Of a DNA stretch of 64,000 nucleotides, positions 60,352-64,000 are shown piece after piece. The position numbers and the translations under genes were made by a program. The stretch is taken from the NCBI RefSeq assembly GCF_002288925.2, contig NW_022098043.1, positions 9,019,554 to 9,083,553 on the forward strand, given 5' to 3'. The first letter of the stretch is position 1. Every line of letters begins with the position of its first letter. The notes under the pieces were generated by a model. That model was not told the origin of the DNA, ran no database searches, and saw only the letters and a list, made by a program, of their open reading frames with translations. The stretch is from Delphinapterus leucas. Lineage: Eukaryota > Chordata > Mammalia > Artiodactyla > Monodontidae.

Positions 60352-60758
60352 TTTATTTTTTTAATAAATTTATTTATTTATTTGGCTGCTTTGGGTCTTT
60401 GTTGCTGTGCACGGGCTTTCTCTAGTTGCTGTGAGCAGGGGATACTCTGTTGCGGTGCGCGGGCTTCTCATTGTGGTGGCGTCTCTTGTTGCGGAGCACG
60501 GGCTCTAGGCACGCAGGCTTCAGTAGTTGTGGCACACGGGCTCAGCAGTTGTGGCTCATGGGCTCTAGCATGCAGGCTCAGTAGTTGTGGCGCACGGGCT
60601 CAGCAATTGTGGCTCATGGGCTCTAGCGTGCATGCTCAGTAGTTGTGGCGCACGGGCTTCGTTGCTTCACGGCATGTGGGATCTTCCCGGATCAGGGCTC
60701 GAACCCGTGTCCCCTGCATTGGCAGGCGGATTCTTAACTACTGCGCCACCAGTCCCAC
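60352..60758 (-). mobile_element. CHR-type SINE with an internally repeated body
   Basis: An antisense SINE contains the block 'gtggctcatgggctctagc' twice ('gcgcacgggctcagcaattg' lies between), which makes it longer than its neighbours. The target 'ccattagg' occurs on both sides. Confidence 0.9.
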
Positions 60759-61053
60759 CATTAGGAACTTTTATGAGATCAGTTGAATACTCTTTCAGTT
60801 AAGTCTCTCTTGTATTATTTAGACCATCCTTCCAGTAAGGGTTTATAATAACATAAAGAATGTGTACACCCACCTCCTCATCTTTTAAGGAGTTTGGGTG
60901 TGATGTCAGTTGAGACTGACCTTCAACCAAGAAGCCATTTTCCCACCAGTCCTGAGGCTTATCTAAATTTCTGATGGCTGATACTGGGAATGTGCCTATT
61001 CCGGGAGAGACTGAGCTCATTTAGGAAGGTGTCTTTATAAAATAACCACAGAG

Positions 61054-61271
61054 GGCTTCCCTGGTGGCGCAGTGGTTGGGAGTCCGCCTGATGATGCGGG
61101 GGACGCGGGTTCGTGCCCCGGTCCGGGAAGATCCCACGTGCCGCAGAGCGGCTGGGCCCGTGAGCCATGGCCGCTGAGCCTGCGCGTCTGGAGCCTGTGC
61201 TCCGCAACGGAAGAGGCCGCAACAGTGAGAAGCCAGCGTACAGCAAAAAAATAAATAAATAAATTAAATTA
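61054..61271 (+). mobile_element. CHR SINE, cetacean-type subtype
   Basis: The element runs from 'gggcttccctggtggcgcag' to an 'aaataaataaat' tail. Its target-site duplication is aaataaccacaga on both sides. Confidence 0.95.
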
Positions 61272-61300
61272 AATAACCACAGACTCGTATTGAAGCGCAC

Positions 61301-61427
61301 TTTTTTTTTTTTTTTTTGGCCATGCTGCGAGGCTTGTGGGATCTCAGTTCCCCAACCAGGGATTGAACCTGTGCCCCCTGCAATGGAAGCGTGGAGTCCT
61401 AACCACTGGACCACCAGGGAATTCCCT
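61301..61427 (-). mobile_element. Short CHR SINE
   Basis: An antisense element runs from oligo-T to 'ggaccaccagggaattccc'. The flanks 'tgaagcgcac' and 'tgaagcatac' are a diverged target-site duplication. Confidence 0.9.
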
Positions 61428-61429
61428 GA

Positions 61430-61990
61430 AGCATACTGTTGACTATAACATGCAATCCGAAAGAATGAAAGAAAGCAAAAATACACATCCAAGGCACACT
61501 CATATAAGTCCATCATACTTCTTTATAGTTTTGGTGACGTTGTACATCCCATGTGCTGTGATAAGATAACCTAGACTAGAAGACTGATGACCAGAATGCC
61601 AGCTTATTGATGACAGTGAAGACTGTAAATGCAAAGAGGAATAGACTACTTATGTCTGCTAGTTGAAATATATATTCTCTCCTATGAAAAAGCCTGGAAA
61701 ATAAGTCAAAGTGCTATTATAAGTTTGCTTGGTTATTATGGACTTAGAATAGGGGGTGTGATATCCTATGCATGGTTTTTATCATAGATATATATCTGCA
61801 AGAGAGACCAGAATATTCACTTCCGCTGATCAGGACAGCCCTTCCTCATGCCCCAATAGTGCTAATACATACAGTATAACCATTGGATTCCACTCTTCCT
61901 AGACTTTATGTACACTATTTTCTTTCTGTTAAGTGCCCGCCATATGTCATTATACTCATGATATACTAACCATGTTTTCCTAATCACAAA
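61430..61990. other. Intergenic sequence without recognised features
   Basis: AT-rich single-copy sequence. No gene, RNA or repeat could be supported. Confidence 0.45.
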
Positions 61991-61994
61991 GTAT

Positions 61995-62365
61995 TTACAA
62001 TATTTTTAACTTTTTATTTTGATAGTTTCAGACTTAGAGAAAGATTACAAGAAGAGTACTAAGAATTCTGATACCCTTCACTCGGATTCCCCAGATGTTA
62101 ACATTTTCCACCTATTTGCTTTATCCTCCCATCTCTCAATGTAGCTTTGCAATAGAGTACATAAATCAGCATGCATTGTTTTTTTAAAATTGAAGTATAG
62201 TTAATTTACAATATTTCAGATGTACAGCAAAGTGACTCAGTTATTTTTATACCTGTATATATATACATATATATATACTTTTTCAGATTCTTTTCCATTA
62301 TAGTTTTACGAGATACTGAATATAGTTCCCTGTGCTATATAGTAAATCTTTATCTATTTTATCCA
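61995..62365 (-). mobile_element. LINE-1 fragments, antisense (old piece followed by younger tail)
   Basis: The first part ('gatagtttcagacttagaga', 'ggattccccagatgttaac') resembles an old L1 3' region. From about 62170 a younger L1 tail follows ('cagatgtacagcaaagtgac', 'atagttccctgtgctatata'), as at 18055 and 58768. Confidence 0.7.
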
Positions 62366-62689
62366 CCACATTGATCTTTAAACCATACAGTTCAGCTACG
62401 GCTGCTTAATTTTCTTTCATTATATTTCCTGTAACGTGACTATATCATTTCTTGCTTTCTTTTAAAATTTTAGTTCCTTGCCCAGCCACTTGGGCTTAGA
62501 AGAGAACTAGTATTTTAAGTCCCTCAGGTAATAATTTATAAAAGTTACCATTTTTTAGTTTCTATCTTATTTTCTGGGCCAAAGTATTAGAAGCTTATGT
62601 TTCATCTAGAAGTCTTTTTTACTCCCCTACTTATCCTGTTTCTTTCGTTATCTAAATTTAGAATGTGGATGCCATTCCAAATCTTTTTT

Positions 62690-62878
62690 AAATATGTATT
62701 TATTATTATTATTTTTAAAATTTATTTATCTATTTGGTTGCGCCGGGTCTTAGTTGCGACCGCGGGCTTCTTAGTTGCGGCATGCATGCGGAATCTAGTT
62801 CCCTGACCAGGGATCGAACCCAGGCCCCCTGAATCAGGAGCGCGGAGTCTTAACCACTGCCCCGCCAGGGAAGTCCCC
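62690..62878 (-). mobile_element. CHR-type SINE
   Basis: An antisense element has 'ggttgcgccgggtcttagtt' and ends 'ccccgccagggaagtcccc'. The flanks 'ccattcc' and 'ccattct' could be a short target-site duplication. Confidence 0.9.
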
Positions 62879-62879
62879 A

Positions 62880-63620
62880 TTCTAAATTTTTGTAGCAATA
62901 CAAGAACAAACCTCCAATACTGAAATTAATATGGTATTTATAATGGAAGGTCATTACCCTAGAATGCATTCTTCAAATCTATAAGCCAGAAATATTTAAA
63001 ATATACCAAAAAAAAATGTTTAGGTACAGGTGCAAATCTCCCTGTGATAGTCTGCATTTGCCTTTTTTACTCCCTTTCGTACAGCTGCAGCAGATGGAGG
63101 GGGATGGAGGAGAGCAGGGTCATTTGATCTTTTATTATTTTCTGAAGCCTCTCCAAGAGAACCTTTGCAGATTAATTTTGTCCTTTGAGTAAAATAAAAT
63201 TAATGTCCCAAGAGCCACTATAAAATGCTTGGTCTCCAGCCTTCTCCTTAGGGTTCTGTTTCTGTATCTTGTAATATGACGATAGTTACTGTGTTACGGA
63301 AAGGTTTTTTTCCTTTTCATCTTTCATCCTTTTTATGTTTAAGGAGACTGCTGTTTTATTAACCCCTGATATAAGACACTAAAGGAAAATCCCTACTGTT
63401 ACCACTGAAGCCATGTTTTCCTCCAAGACTGGCCTTGACTTGACTGAATTTTATTTCTAATGTAAAATAGCTCTTTTCTTACGAAAAGTCTAGATTGAAC
63501 ACCAGGTACCAATTTATTTATCAGCATTACACTGGGAATAAAAGGCGCTCCTCCAAACCATGGGGGAGAATCTCAGGGCTTTCAGGATTTTCAAAACGTC
63601 TTCACAGTTCTTGTGAACAT
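62880..63620. other. Intergenic sequence without recognised features
   Basis: No exon or repeat that I can name. The expected neighbour UBR4 is not visible here or beyond to the window end. Confidence 0.45.
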
Positions 63621-63823
63621 TTTTTTTTTTTGCGGTACGCGGGCCCCTCACTGCCGCGGCCTCTCCCGCTGCGGAGCACAGGCTCCGGACGCGCAGGCTC
63701 AGCGGCCGTGGCTCACGGGCCCAGCCGCTCCGCGGCACGTGGGATCCTCCCAGACCGGAGCATGAGCCCGCGTCCCCTGCATCAGCAGGCGGACCCTCAA
63801 CCACTGCACCACCAGGGAAGCCC
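63621..63823 (-). mobile_element. CHR SINE, cetacean-type subtype
   Basis: An antisense element runs from 'gcggtacgcgggcccctcac' to 'caccaccagggaagcccc'. It is flanked by the perfect target-site duplication cttgtgaacattttct. Confidence 0.96.
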
Positions 63824-64000
63824 CTTGTGAACATTTTCTGATTTGGGTGCACTGTGAGCCACAGGGCCTGGAGCTCGAAGTCATCCTCCGAGAACTCACA
63901 CACAAGAGGGCCCTCAAGGCATGCATACCTTTCTTTAAGTCAAACTGCTTTTCCCTCTTAGATCTGGAATCCAGATCATTTTTTATCGGCAAAAATATAG

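Overview
The window is mammalian nuclear DNA, most likely from a whale or dolphin. It has split genes with GT/AG introns and CpG-rich promoters. It also carries about 30 copies of the tRNA-derived CHR SINE family of cetartiodactyls (the recurring box near 'cttccctggtggcgcagtgg'), including the short 'gagcggctgggcccgtgag' subtype that I associate with cetaceans. Species was not determined. The gene order AKR7 - AKR7 - MRTO4 - EMC1 matches human 1p36.13, shown here in the opposite orientation.

Layout. (1) 1-3.9 kb: exons 2-7 of an intact AKR7-family aldehyde reductase on the + strand; exon 1 lies upstream of the window. (2) 3.9-16.5 kb: repeat-rich spacer with LINE-1 fragments, CHR SINEs and DNA-transposon relics. 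Near 6.3-6.45 kb it holds a decayed duplicate of the last MRTO4 exon. (3) 16.5-24.5 kb: a second, dead AKR7 copy (unprocessed pseudogene) with its own CpG-rich 5' end. (4) 25.4-30.6 kb: MRTO4 on the - strand, 8 exons, 239 codons, intact. (5) 30.64-30.96 kb: a compact head-to-head MRTO4/EMC1 promoter. (6) 30.97-55.1 kb: EMC1 on the + strand, 23 exons, 995 codons, intact, with an RPL10 processed pseudogene in intron 17. (7) 55.1-64 kb: intergenic DNA full of SINE and LINE-1 insertions. UBR4, the next gene in human, is not reached.

The genes do not form a pathway. AKR7 enzymes reduce reactive aldehydes and ketones with NADPH, MRTO4 is a nucleolar 60S assembly factor, and EMC1 is a subunit of the ER membrane protein complex. 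I found no undescribed system. The most informative structure is the tandem AKR7 duplication. Its unit ran into the 3' end of MRTO4, its MRTO4-proximal gene copy is broken by several independent lesions, and one roughly 400-bp tract stayed nearly identical between the copies, as gene conversion would leave it. Exon coordinates were set by splice sites, reading phase and remembered family sequences; no alignment program was run.
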